Positions 26,750 through 35,730 of a stretch of DNA of 64,000 nucleotides are shown here, in pieces. The position numbers were made by a program, and so were the translations under genes. The stretch spans positions 62,001 through 126,000 of the forward strand of contig NZ_BMTN01000020.1 of the NCBI RefSeq assembly GCF_014649695.1, given 5' to 3'. The stretch's first letter is position 1. Every line of letters begins with the position of its first letter. The stretch is from Streptomyces kurssanovii (GTDB lineage Bacteria > Actinomycetota > Actinomycetes > Streptomycetales > Streptomycetaceae). The notes under the pieces were generated by a model. It did no database searches. It worked only from the letters and a program-made list of their open reading frames with translations, and had not been told where the DNA came from.

Positions 26750-27606
26750 GCGTCATCAACGTCACCGACGCCGACGGCAAGCGGATCCCCGCCACCCAGC
26801 TCGTACTGCGCTACGTGCTGCTGCTCGCCGTGCTGGCGCTGACCGTCGGCCCGTTCCTGTGGCAGCTGTCCACCTCGCTCAAGGGTCCGCACGAGGACAT
26901 CTTCGGTTCCCCGCCGAAGTTCCTCCCCGGCGAGCCGACCCTCGACAACTACACGCGCGTCGCGCAGACCATCCCCGTCTGGGACTACGCCCTCAACTCG
27001 CTGAAGGTCGCCACCGCCAACGTCGTCACCAACTGCGTGGGAGCCGCCCTCGCCGGCTACGCGCTGGCCCGCATGCGCTACCGGGGCCGCAGGGCCGCCA
27101 CGCTGGCCTTCATCCTCGCCATGCTCGTCCCCGTCGAGGGCATCATGATCGCCCAGTTCACCACCATGCGGGACCTCGGCCTCAACAACACGCTCCTCGG
27201 GGTGCTGCTGCCCGGCTCCATCGGGGCCATGAACGTCCTGCTGATGCGCAACGCGTTCCTGAACCTGCCCGACGAGGTCGAGGAGGCGGCGTACGTGGAC
27301 GGGGCGAACGTGTGGCAGCGGTTCCTGCGGATCGCCCTGCCTTCGGTCAAAGGCACCCTCGCCGTGGTCGCGATCTTCGCGTTCATGGGTGCCTGGGACG
27401 ACTTCCTGTGGCCGCTGATCGTGCTCAGCGACCCGGAGAACTTCACCCTCACCATCGGCCTCAACTACCTCCACGGCACCTTCGCCAACGACGAACGGCT
27501 GGTCGCCGCGGGCACGATCATCGCCGTGCTCCCGCTGATCGTCCTCTTCGCCTGCCTCCAGCGGTTCTTCTTCCGCGGCGTCGGCGAAGGCGCCGTCAAG
27601 GGCTGA
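26746..27606 (+). CDS. Sugar ABC transporter permease (MalG-like)
   Basis: A 286-residue permease and partner of the preceding one. Six membrane helices are seen, and the EAA loop is EVEEAAYVDGANVWQRF. I chose GTG 26746 for the four-base overlap with the upstream stop; the frame further upstream is a shadow. The C-terminal RFFFRGVGEGAVKG is the usual ending of MalG-like permeases. With the binding protein and a shared ATPase it should import the glycan fragments. Confidence 0.9.
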   Translation: MSVINVTDADGKRIPATQLVLRYVLLLAVLALTVGPFLWQLSTSLKGPHEDIFGSPPKFLPGEPTLDNYTRVAQTIPVWDYALNSLKVATANVVTNCVGAALAGYALARMRYRGRRAATLAFILAMLVPVEGIMIAQFTTMRDLGLNNTLLGVLLPGSIGAMNVLLMRNAFLNLPDEVEEAAYVDGANVWQRFLRIALPSVKGTLAVVAIFAFMGAWDDFLWPLIVLSDPENFTLTIGLNYLHGTFANDERLVAAGTIIAVLPLIVLFACLQRFFFRGVGEGAVKG

Positions 27607-27698
27607 CACCGGCCCGGCGAACCATGGCCCCGGGCGCACCCTGCGGCCGCGCCGCCCGCCCGACCGACACCCCACGAGACCTTGGACGTCACCGCCTC

Positions 27699-28985
27699 AT
27701 GAGCTCCGCCCCGCCGCGCTTCGGCGCCAACTACACGCCCAGCCACGGCTGGTTCCACCACTGGCTGGACTTCGACCTCGACCACGTGCGCGCCGACCTG
27801 GACTCGATCGCGGGCCTCGGTCTCGACCACATCCGGGTGTTCCCGCTCTGGCCGCTGTTCCAGCCCAACCGCACCCTCGTCCGCCCCCGCGCCGTCGAAC
27901 AGCTCGTGCGGCTCGCCGACGCCGCGGCCGAGCGGGGCCTGGACGTCAACGTCGACGGCCTCCAGGGCCATCTGTCCAGCTTCGACTTCCTGCCCGCCTG
28001 GACCCGGACCTGGCACCGGCGGAACATCTTCACCGATCCCGACGTCGTCGCCGGACAGGCCGAGTACCTCAGGACCCTCGCCGCGGCCCTGGCCGACCGG
28101 CCCAACTTCATCGGCATGACCGTCGGCAACGAGATCGCGCAGTTCGCCGCGACACCGCACCCCGATCCCGACCGCATCACCCCCGCACAGGCCGGCAGCT
28201 GGCTCGAGCGCCTGCTGGCGGCATGCGAGGAGGGCGCGCCGGGCCGGACGCACCTGCACGCCGAGTACGACGCCTCCTGGTACCAGGACGACCAGCCCTT
28301 CACCCCCGCCCACGCCGCCCGGACCGGCGCGGTCACCGCCGTGCACTCCTGGGTGTTCAACGGCACCGCGCAGCGGTACGGAGCCACCGCCACGGCCACC
28401 GAGCACCACGCCGCCTATCTCGTCGAACTGTCGAAGGCATGGGCGCTGGAGCCGGACCGCCCGGTGTGGCTCCAGGAGGTCGGTGCGCCGGCGCCGCACA
28501 TCCCGCCCGAGCACGCAGCCGCGTTCACCGCGGCCACCGTCGCGAACGCTCTCGACTGCCCGGACCTGTGGGGCGTCACCTGGTGGTGCTCCCACGACGT
28601 GTCGCGCTCGCTCGCCGACTTCCCCGAACTCGAGTACACCTTGGGCCTGCTGACAAACGACCGCCGCGTCAAGCCCGCCGGGCGGGCCGTCGCCCGGATC
28701 GCCGTCGAATGGCGTGGCCGTGAACACCGGCCCGCACCGCGCACCTGTGCCCTCGTCGTCGACGCCGGCGACGACGAGACCGCGCCCCGGCGTTCGGTCT
28801 GCGCTCCCGGCGGCCCCGTCTTCGAGGCCTTCGCCCGGCTCACCGCCGACGGCGCCCGCCCCACCACCGTCCTCGCGAGCCGCGCCGATGACAGGGACCA
28901 CCTCGCCGCCCGCGGCATCACCGAGGTCGTCACCCCCCAACAGGCCGGTCTCCCCCGGGGACCGGCCGCCCGCACCGCACCGTAA
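27699..28985 (+). CDS. GH5-type glycoside hydrolase, possible beta-mannosidase
   Basis: A 428-residue TIM-barrel glycosidase without a signal peptide, so it is cytoplasmic. The acid/base is probably Glu145 in VGNEIA and the nucleophile Glu260 in WLQEVGAP, as in clan A enzymes such as GH5. The barrel spans about 8-340, and a short beta-like tail follows (about 340-428). It lies between the importer and a GH85 enzyme. Some GH5 enzymes, notably subfamily 18, cleave the Man-beta-1,4-GlcNAc left after GH85 and alpha-mannosidase action. That fits here, but I cannot confirm the subfamily by eye. The ATG at 27699 lies 92 bases after the permease stop, and no strong ribosome site is evident. Confidence 0.75.
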   Translation: MSSAPPRFGANYTPSHGWFHHWLDFDLDHVRADLDSIAGLGLDHIRVFPLWPLFQPNRTLVRPRAVEQLVRLADAAAERGLDVNVDGLQGHLSSFDFLPAWTRTWHRRNIFTDPDVVAGQAEYLRTLAAALADRPNFIGMTVGNEIAQFAATPHPDPDRITPAQAGSWLERLLAACEEGAPGRTHLHAEYDASWYQDDQPFTPAHAARTGAVTAVHSWVFNGTAQRYGATATATEHHAAYLVELSKAWALEPDRPVWLQEVGAPAPHIPPEHAAAFTAATVANALDCPDLWGVTWWCSHDVSRSLADFPELEYTLGLLTNDRRVKPAGRAVARIAVEWRGREHRPAPRTCALVVDAGDDETAPRRSVCAPGGPVFEAFARLTADGARPTTVLASRADDRDHLAARGITEVVTPQQAGLPRGPAARTAP

Positions 28986-29016
28986 GCCGTCCACGACACG
29001 ATACGGAGCACACGAC

Positions 29017-31056
29017 ATGGCCCCCCACCTCAGCAGACGAGCCCTCCTCATGGCATCCGCCGCGGCGGCCCTCGTTCCCGCCCTCGCACCGGGCACGGCC
29101 GCGGCGGCGAAGCGGAACGCACTCGGCGCGCCCTACGCCTCCTACTGGTACCCGGACTCGCTGCCTTCCGGCAGCCCCGGGGAGGGCATCACCTGGCGCA
29201 GCCTGAAGGCCTGGCGCGCGGAGGACGACGCCGACCTTCCGTTCAACAGGGCGGCGGTCCCGCTCGCGCGCCGATTCACGCCCACCCCGGTGAATGACAC
29301 GGCCCGCGCGGGCCAGGCCCGGATCCAGTCCCTCGTCTCCTTCGCGCCCACGGCCTCGAACCCGTCCCAGGGCGCACCCACCGCCGACTACTACGCCACC
29401 ACCCACTGGGGTTACGTCGACGAGCTGGTCTTCTGGGGCGGTTCCTCGGGAGAGGGCCTGGTCCTCGCGCCCAACGCCCCTGTCGTCGACGCCGCCCACC
29501 GTCACGGGGTGCCCGTGCTCGGCAACGTCTTCCTGCCGCCCGTGGCCTACGGCGGCGATCTGCGCTGGACCCGGGACCTCGTGCAGAAGGACTCCTTCGG
29601 CCGGTTCCCGCTCGCCGCGCAACTCGTCGCCGTCGCCGTCGCGTACGGCTTCGACGGCTGGTTCGTCAACGCGGAGACCGGCGGCGGCGACAGCGCCCTC
29701 GCCGCCGACATGCGCGGCTTCCTCGCGGAACTGAGGAGTCTCGGCACGGCGAAGGGCCTGCGTGTCACCTGGTACGACTCGATGACCGTGAACGGGTCCG
29801 TGAGCTGGCAGGGTGCGCTCAACGAGCGCAACCGTCCCTTCTTCGAGGCGGCCGACTCCATGTTCGTCGACTTCCGCTGGTCGCGCTCCACCCTCGCCTC
29901 CTCCGGGCAGCTCGCGGGCCGACTCGGGCGCAGCCGGTACGAGTTGTGGGCCGGGGTCGACGTGGAGGCGAGCGGCTGGAACAAGTCCGTCGACTGGGAC
30001 GCCGTCATTCCCGAGAGCGGCGACGACATCGTCTCGCTGGGCCTCTACCGCCCGGAATGGACCCGCAACCACCTGCCCGCGGGTCGCACGCCGGAACAGT
30101 TCCACGCGGCCGACAACCACTTCTGGAGCGGCCGGTCGCTCGACCCGTCGCGGCCCGACACCTCCGACACCTGGCGTGCCCCGGCCCTCGCCGTGGCCGA
30201 CCGTTCCACCGTCTCCGGCCTGCCCTTCGCGACCGTCTTCAACACCGGCCACGGGCTGCGCTGGTACGAGGACGGCAAGGCCGTCTCCGACGCCGGATGG
30301 AACCACCTCGGGCTCCAGGATCGGATGCCCTCACGCCAGTGGGTCGTACGGACCGAAGGCAGCCGCCCCCGGGTCGCCTTCGACTTCGCCGACGCCTGGC
30401 ACGGCGGCAGCAGTCTCCTCGTCGACGGTTCCCCCGACGCCCCCGTCACCGTCGACCTGTACGCCACCCGGCTGCCGCTCGGGCCGGACACGGTCGTCGA
30501 GTTCACCCACCGGGCCGACGCGGGCCGGGTCACCGTCGAACTCGCCCTCGCCACCGCGGAGCCCGCCGCCCCCGGCGAACCCCACCCGTACACCTACCTC
30601 CCCGTCGGCGCCGCCGAGGACGGCTGGACCACCCGGACCGTACGGCTGAGCGGCCTGTCCGGGACCGTGCACGCACTCGGCGTCCGGCTCACCGGTGACG
30701 GCGGCCCCGTGCGCTGGCGCCTCGGCGCGCTCGCCGTGCACGACGGCGGCGGGCCGGCCCCGGCCGCCCCCGCCGCCCTGCGGATCACCGACGCGACGGA
30801 CGAGGGCACGCGGTTCGTCTGGCAGGCCGCGCCCGGCGCGGTCGACGAAGCAACGGCGCCGGCCGTACGCCACTACACCCTGCACCGACTGCTGCCCGAC
30901 GGCACACGACGCTTCCTCGGCGCCACCTGCCAGCGCGCCTTCTTCGCCCGTGGCCTGCGGCCCGAACCGGGCGAGCGATCCGGCCGGTTCGAAGTGCGCG
31001 CCGTGGGGGAGCTCTACACCACGTCCGCCCCCGCGACCGCCGTCCGTCCCTGGTAA
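29017..31056 (+). CDS. Secreted endo-beta-N-acetylglucosaminidase (GH85)
   Basis: A 679-residue secreted enzyme that cuts between the two core GlcNAc residues of N-glycans. The N-terminus has a twin-arginine signal (SRRALLMASAAAAL, cleavage after an Ala run near residue 30). The GH85 barrel starts YASYWYPDSLPSGSPGEGI. The catalytic pair is Asn218 and Glu220 in WFVNAETGG. Beta-sandwich domains follow (about 430-580), with a fibronectin-like C-terminus (about 590-679). GGAG lies eight bases before the ATG. The upstream open frame is a shadow of the GH5 gene. It is the only exported glycosidase of the operon, so it should act first, releasing oligomannose for the importer. Confidence 0.93.
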   Translation: MAPHLSRRALLMASAAAALVPALAPGTAAAAKRNALGAPYASYWYPDSLPSGSPGEGITWRSLKAWRAEDDADLPFNRAAVPLARRFTPTPVNDTARAGQARIQSLVSFAPTASNPSQGAPTADYYATTHWGYVDELVFWGGSSGEGLVLAPNAPVVDAAHRHGVPVLGNVFLPPVAYGGDLRWTRDLVQKDSFGRFPLAAQLVAVAVAYGFDGWFVNAETGGGDSALAADMRGFLAELRSLGTAKGLRVTWYDSMTVNGSVSWQGALNERNRPFFEAADSMFVDFRWSRSTLASSGQLAGRLGRSRYELWAGVDVEASGWNKSVDWDAVIPESGDDIVSLGLYRPEWTRNHLPAGRTPEQFHAADNHFWSGRSLDPSRPDTSDTWRAPALAVADRSTVSGLPFATVFNTGHGLRWYEDGKAVSDAGWNHLGLQDRMPSRQWVVRTEGSRPRVAFDFADAWHGGSSLLVDGSPDAPVTVDLYATRLPLGPDTVVEFTHRADAGRVTVELALATAEPAAPGEPHPYTYLPVGAAEDGWTTRTVRLSGLSGTVHALGVRLTGDGGPVRWRLGALAVHDGGGPAPAAPAALRITDATDEGTRFVWQAAPGAVDEATAPAVRHYTLHRLLPDGTRRFLGATCQRAFFARGLRPEPGERSGRFEVRAVGELYTTSAPATAVRPW

Positions 31057-31091
31057 CACGCCCCACCCCCGACAACCCCGGAGCACCCCTC

Positions 31092-34000
31092 ATGCATGAC
31101 GACCGCACCCTCGTCGAAGCCCGCCTCAGGCGGGTCCTCGACGAACGCATCCGCCCTGCCGTGTACCCCGAGTCCGTGCCGCTCGACGTGGCCGTGTGGA
31201 ACGCGCCGGGCGAGCCCGTCCCCGTCGCGGAGGGACTCGCCGCCACGCCGGAACCGGTCGCGGTGGGCGACATGTGGGGTGCTCCGTGGGGCACCAGCTG
31301 GTTCACCGTCACCGGTACGGTCCCCGGCCGGTGGGCGGGCCGGGCCGTCGAGGCCCTCCTCGACCTGGGCTTCGACGAGAACATGCCCGGCTTCCAGTGC
31401 GAAGGCCTCGTCTACCGGTCCGACGGCACCCCGGTGAAGGGCCTCAACCCGCGCAACCAGTGGGTCCGGGTCGCGGCACCGGCCGAGGGCGGGGAAGAGG
31501 TCCGCCTGCACATCGAGGCCGCGTCGAACCCCGTCATCCTCGACTACCACCCCTTCCTGCCGACGCGGCTCGGCGACAAGGAGACGGCGGGCAGCGCCCC
31601 GCAGTACCGGCTCGCCCGCATGGACCTCGCCGTCTTCGACGAGACCGTGTGGCACCTCGTCCTCGACCTCGAGGTGCTCGGCGAGCTGATGCACGAACTG
31701 CCCGCGGACGGCGCCCGCCGCCACGACATCCTGCGCGCCGTCGGCCGCGCCCTCGACCGCGTCGACCTCCAGGACGTGGGCGGCAGCGCTGCCGCCGCCC
31801 GCGCCGAGCTCGCCGGCGTCCTCGCCACGCCCGCCCGGCCGTCGGCGCACCGCATCAGCGCCGTCGGCCACGCCCACATCGACTCCGCCTGGCTGTGGCC
31901 GCTGCGGGAGACCGTGCGCAAGGTCGCCCGTACGACGGCCAACATGACGGCCCTGCTGGAGGACCAGCCGGACTTCGTCTTCGCCATGTCCCAGGCGCAG
32001 CAGTTCGCCTGGATCAAGGAACACCGCCCGGAGGTCTACGCCAAGGTCAAGAAGGCGGTCACCGACGGCAGGTTCGTCCCCGCCGGCGGGATGTGGGTCG
32101 AGTCCGACACCAACATGCCCGGCTCGGAGGCGATGGCCCGTCAGTTCGTGCACGGCAAGCGGTTCTTCCTCGACGAGTTCGGCATCGAGAACGACGAGGC
32201 ATGGCTGCCCGACACCTTCGGTTTCGCCGCCGGGCTGCCGCAGATCATCAAGGCGGCGGGTTCCAAGTGGCTGCTGACGCAGAAGATCTCCTGGTCGCAG
32301 ACGAACAAGTTCCCGCACCACACCTTCCAGTGGGAGGGCATCGACGGCACGCGGATCTTCACCCACTTCCCGCCCGTCGACACCTACAACTGCTCCATGA
32401 AGGGCAGCGAGATCGCCCACGCGGAGAGGAACTTCAAGGACAAGGGGCTGGCCAGGCACTCGCTCGCCCCGACCGGCTGGGGCGACGGAGGCGGCGGCAC
32501 GACCCGCGAGATGGTCGCCAAGGCGGCCCGCCTGCGCGACCTCGAGGGCTCGGCGACGGTGACGTGGGAAACGCCCGCGGAGTTCTTCACCAAGGCGGAG
32601 GCCGAATACGCCCACCCGCCCGTGTGGGTCGGCGAGCTCTACCTCGAACTGCACCGCGCCACCCTCACCAGCCAGGCGAAGACCAAGCAGGGCAACCGGC
32701 GCAGCGAGCATCTGCTGCGCGAGGCCGAACTGTGGGCGGCGACCGCCGCCGTCCGTACCGGCTTCGCCTACCCGTACGAGCAGCTGGACCGGATCTGGAA
32801 GACTGTGCTGCTGCACCAGTTCCACGACATCCTGCCCGGCTCGTCCATCGCCTGGGTGCACCGCGAGGCGGAGAAGACGTACGCGGCCGTCGCGGCCGAG
32901 CTGAACGACATCATCGGCGCGGCCCAGCGTGCCCTCGCCGGCGACGCGGCCGCCGGCGGCGAGCTGGTGTTCAACGCCGCCCCGCACGAGCGGCACGGCG
33001 TCGCCGCCGGCGGCGCGGCCCGCGGCGCGGAAGGCGGCACCGCCCAGCTCTCCGACCGCGACGGCGGCGGTTACGTGCTCGACAACGGTCTCCTCCAGGT
33101 CGAGATCGACGGCCGCGGCCTGGTGGTCTCCGTCTACGACATCGGCGCCGAACGGGAGACCGTGGCGCCCGGCAGCGCCGCGAACCTGCTCCAGGTCCAC
33201 CCCGACTTCCCCAACATGTGGGACGCCTGGGACGTCGACGCCTTCTACCGCAACACCGTCACCGACCTCACGGACGCCGACGAGGTCACGGCCGCCGGCT
33301 CGGGACCTGCCGCGGCGGTCCGGGTGGTCCGCTCCTTCGGCGACTCGAAGGTCACCCAGCTGATCGCCCTCGCGGCGGGCGCCAAGCGCCTCGACATCGA
33401 CACGGAGGTCGACTGGCACGAGACGGAGAAGTTCCTCAAGGCCTCCTTCCCGCTCGACGTCCACGCCGAGCGGTACGCCTCGGAGACCCAGTTCGGCCAC
33501 TTCCACCGGGCCACACACACCAACACCAGCTGGGAGGCCGCCAAGTTCGAGTCCTGCAACCACCGCTTCGTCCACATGGAGGAGCCGGGCTGGGGCGTCG
33601 CCCTCGTCAACGACTCGACCTACGGGCACGACGTCACGCGCACCGTCCGCGCCAACGACGCCGGGACCACGACCACCCTGCGCGTGTCCCTGCTGCGCGC
33701 GCCGCGTTTCCCCGACCCGGAGACCGACCAGGGTGTGCACCGCTTCCGCCACGCCCTCGTGCCCGGCGCCTCCATCGGCGACGCGGTACGGGAGGGCTAC
33801 CGCATCAACCTTCCCGAACGCCGCGTCCCCGGTGACACCGAAGTCGCGCCGCTGGTCACCGTCGACAACGACGCGGTCGTCGTCAGCGCGGTCAAGCTCG
33901 CCGACGACGGCAGCGGCGACGTGGTGGTGCGGCTGTACGAGGCGACGGGCGGAAGGGCCCGGACACGGGTGACGCCCGGCTTCCCGGCCGCCGGGGTCTC

Positions 34001-34121
34001 GGCCACGGACCTGCTGGAACGGACCCTCGACGATGTACCCGCCCCCGAACTCCACGACGGTGGCGTGCCGTTGACGCTGCGGCCGTTCGAGCTGGTCACG
34101 CTGCGGCTGGTCCGCGCCTGA
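31092..34121 (+). CDS. Cytoplasmic alpha-mannosidase (GH38)
   Basis: A 1009-residue alpha-mannosidase. The zinc and substrate motif GHAHIDSAWLWP has His260, His262 and Asp264. The nucleophile is Asp374 in LPDTFGF, and the late zinc motif is HQFHDILPGSSI. The order is an N-terminal carbohydrate-binding-like region (about 1-245), the GH38 catalytic domain (about 250-530), a helical middle domain, and beta-sandwich domains to the end, the normal layout of bacterial and vacuolar enzymes. There is no signal peptide. It is the last gene of the operon, 35 bases after GH85, and a strong hairpin follows. It would trim imported oligomannose to Man-GlcNAc. Confidence 0.94.
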   Translation: MHDDRTLVEARLRRVLDERIRPAVYPESVPLDVAVWNAPGEPVPVAEGLAATPEPVAVGDMWGAPWGTSWFTVTGTVPGRWAGRAVEALLDLGFDENMPGFQCEGLVYRSDGTPVKGLNPRNQWVRVAAPAEGGEEVRLHIEAASNPVILDYHPFLPTRLGDKETAGSAPQYRLARMDLAVFDETVWHLVLDLEVLGELMHELPADGARRHDILRAVGRALDRVDLQDVGGSAAAARAELAGVLATPARPSAHRISAVGHAHIDSAWLWPLRETVRKVARTTANMTALLEDQPDFVFAMSQAQQFAWIKEHRPEVYAKVKKAVTDGRFVPAGGMWVESDTNMPGSEAMARQFVHGKRFFLDEFGIENDEAWLPDTFGFAAGLPQIIKAAGSKWLLTQKISWSQTNKFPHHTFQWEGIDGTRIFTHFPPVDTYNCSMKGSEIAHAERNFKDKGLARHSLAPTGWGDGGGGTTREMVAKAARLRDLEGSATVTWETPAEFFTKAEAEYAHPPVWVGELYLELHRATLTSQAKTKQGNRRSEHLLREAELWAATAAVRTGFAYPYEQLDRIWKTVLLHQFHDILPGSSIAWVHREAEKTYAAVAAELNDIIGAAQRALAGDAAAGGELVFNAAPHERHGVAAGGAARGAEGGTAQLSDRDGGGYVLDNGLLQVEIDGRGLVVSVYDIGAERETVAPGSAANLLQVHPDFPNMWDAWDVDAFYRNTVTDLTDADEVTAAGSGPAAAVRVVRSFGDSKVTQLIALAAGAKRLDIDTEVDWHETEKFLKASFPLDVHAERYASETQFGHFHRATHTNTSWEAAKFESCNHRFVHMEEPGWGVALVNDSTYGHDVTRTVRANDAGTTTTLRVSLLRAPRFPDPETDQGVHRFRHALVPGASIGDAVREGYRINLPERRVPGDTEVAPLVTVDNDAVVVSAVKLADDGSGDVVVRLYEATGGRARTRVTPGFPAAGVSATDLLERTLDDVPAPELHDGGVPLTLRPFELVTLRLVRA

Positions 34122-34146
34122 CCGTTCGGCGCGGGATACCACGCCG

Positions 34147-34191
34147 CGACGGCCCGCCGGCCCCCTCCTCGGGCGGGCCGGCGGGCCGTCG
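34147..34191. terminator. Strong bidirectional terminator after the glycan operon
   Basis: Perfect 17-base arms CGACGGCCCGCCGGCCC (34147-34163) and GGGCCGGCGGGCCGTCG (34175-34191) flank an 11-base loop, between the convergent mannosidase and esterase genes. There is no T-tract, as is common in Streptomyces. Confidence 0.75.
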
Positions 34192-34209
34192 GGCATGCCG
34201 GACGTGGTC

Positions 34210-35646
34210 CTAGCGGCGGTCGAGAGAACAGTCGGTCAGCGCTTCGCGGCCGGCGCCGGGCATGGCCACGGTGTGACCGGCGGCCGGCTCCCTGTCCTGC
34301 CCGATCCACTCCTCCATCGCCGTGAACGCCGAGCGGTGACAGGGCGTCAGCGGCCTCAGCCGGTCGGGGAACACGTCGTACAGGGAGTCGACATGGGTGC
34401 CGCCCTCAACGCGGTAGTAGCGGAAGAGGCCGTCACGGCCGGCATCGCGCACCATGCGCGCGTAGACGTCAGACCCCTCACCGATGGGCAGCAGCACGTC
34501 GAGCGTGCCGTGCAGCGTGATGAGCGGCTTCCCGATCCGGCCCGTCAGCGCGATCCGGTCCACGGCCCTGTGCACCTCGGGCGGCCGCGAGGCGTAGTCG
34601 TAGTCGGCGTCGCACGCCGGTGTCCCGGGAGCGCAGAACGGCGTCCCGGCCTCCGTGGCACCGTCGTAGGCGGGGTCCACCTCCTCGCGGTAGATCCGCT
34701 GCGTCAGGTCCCAGTAGTACTGGTGGTGGAAGGGCCACAGGAACTCCGAGCCCGCCGGGTACCCGGCCGCCACCATGTCCCGGTGAGCCTGCGCTGCGCC
34801 GGCTCCGCCGGCCGCGTACACCGGATAGGCGCGCAGCGCGGGCGGCAGGAACGTCAGCAGGTTCGGGCCCTCCGTGCGCCACAGCGTGCCCTCCCAGTCC
34901 ACCCCGCCGTCGTACAGCTCGGGGTGGTTCTCCAGTTGCCAGCGCACCAGATAGCCGCCGTTCGACATGCCGGTGGCCAGGGTGTGCCGCGGCGGCCGGT
35001 GGTACCGCTGGGCCACCACCGCACGGGCGGCCCTGGTCAGCTGGGTGACCCGCTCGTTCCACTCGGCGACGGCGTCTACGGGCCGCCGGCCGTCCCGGTG
35101 GAACGCCGCCCCGGTGTTGCCCTTGTCGGTCGCGGCGAAGGCGTAGCCGCGGGACAGCACCCAGTCGGAGACGGCCCGGTCGTTGGCGTACTGCTCGCGC
35201 ACTCCGGGGGAGCCTGCGACGACCAGGCCGCCGTTCCACCGGTCGGGGAGCCGGATGACGAACTGGGAGTCGTGATTCCAGCCGTGGTTGGTGTTGCCCG
35301 CCGAGCTGTCGGGGAAGTAGCCGTCGATCTGGATGCCCGGCACACCGCTGGGCGTGGCGAGACCGGCCGGGGTGAGCCCCGCCCAGTCCGCCTGGTCCGT
35401 GTGACCGGACGCGATCGTCCCCGCCGTCGTCAACTCCTCCAGGCAGGAGAGCTCCTGGTGTCCGGCGCCGGGCACCCGCAGCGTCTGCTGCCGTGCGCAG
35501 TGGCCCGGCTCCCGGGCCTCCGCGGCGGGGACGGCGGTCAGGCCGAGCAGCAGCGCGGCCCCTGCGACCACCCGTACGGCACGGCCGAGCGGGCCGGACC
35601 GTCTGCGGTGTTCGGCTGAGATGCCTGGCGGCGGGACGAACCTCAC
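34210..35646 (-). CDS. Secreted tannase/feruloyl-esterase-like alpha/beta hydrolase
   Basis: A 478-residue secreted alpha/beta hydrolase. GTG 35646 is chosen because a strong AGGAGG lies seven bases upstream; the longer frame to 35703 lacks one. A signal peptide with an Arg-rich n-region, hydrophobic core and AEA end is seen (about 20-50). The nucleophile Ser lies in GMSNGG, and the likely catalytic His is in GGTHVDSLYD. The sequence IQIDGYFPDSSAGNTNHGWN and the extra Cys residues resemble tannase/feruloyl-esterase-like hydrolases. A 3-hydroxybutyrate-oligomer hydrolase is an alternative. The neighbour is a PHB-depolymerase-type esterase on the same strand 84 bases upstream. Confidence 0.7.
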   Translation of the reverse strand: MRFVPPPGISAEHRRRSGPLGRAVRVVAGAALLLGLTAVPAAEAREPGHCARQQTLRVPGAGHQELSCLEELTTAGTIASGHTDQADWAGLTPAGLATPSGVPGIQIDGYFPDSSAGNTNHGWNHDSQFVIRLPDRWNGGLVVAGSPGVREQYANDRAVSDWVLSRGYAFAATDKGNTGAAFHRDGRRPVDAVAEWNERVTQLTRAARAVVAQRYHRPPRHTLATGMSNGGYLVRWQLENHPELYDGGVDWEGTLWRTEGPNLLTFLPPALRAYPVYAAGGAGAAQAHRDMVAAGYPAGSEFLWPFHHQYYWDLTQRIYREEVDPAYDGATEAGTPFCAPGTPACDADYDYASRPPEVHRAVDRIALTGRIGKPLITLHGTLDVLLPIGEGSDVYARMVRDAGRDGLFRYYRVEGGTHVDSLYDVFPDRLRPLTPCHRSAFTAMEEWIGQDREPAAGHTVAMPGAGREALTDCSLDRR

Positions 35647-35730
35647 GGAAGGGCCTCCTGAGACGAAAGTGGCGGGAAGGGCGGACGTCCGGGGCACACC
35701 CATGTGCCGGGACGGTCAAGGCGGGGGAGT

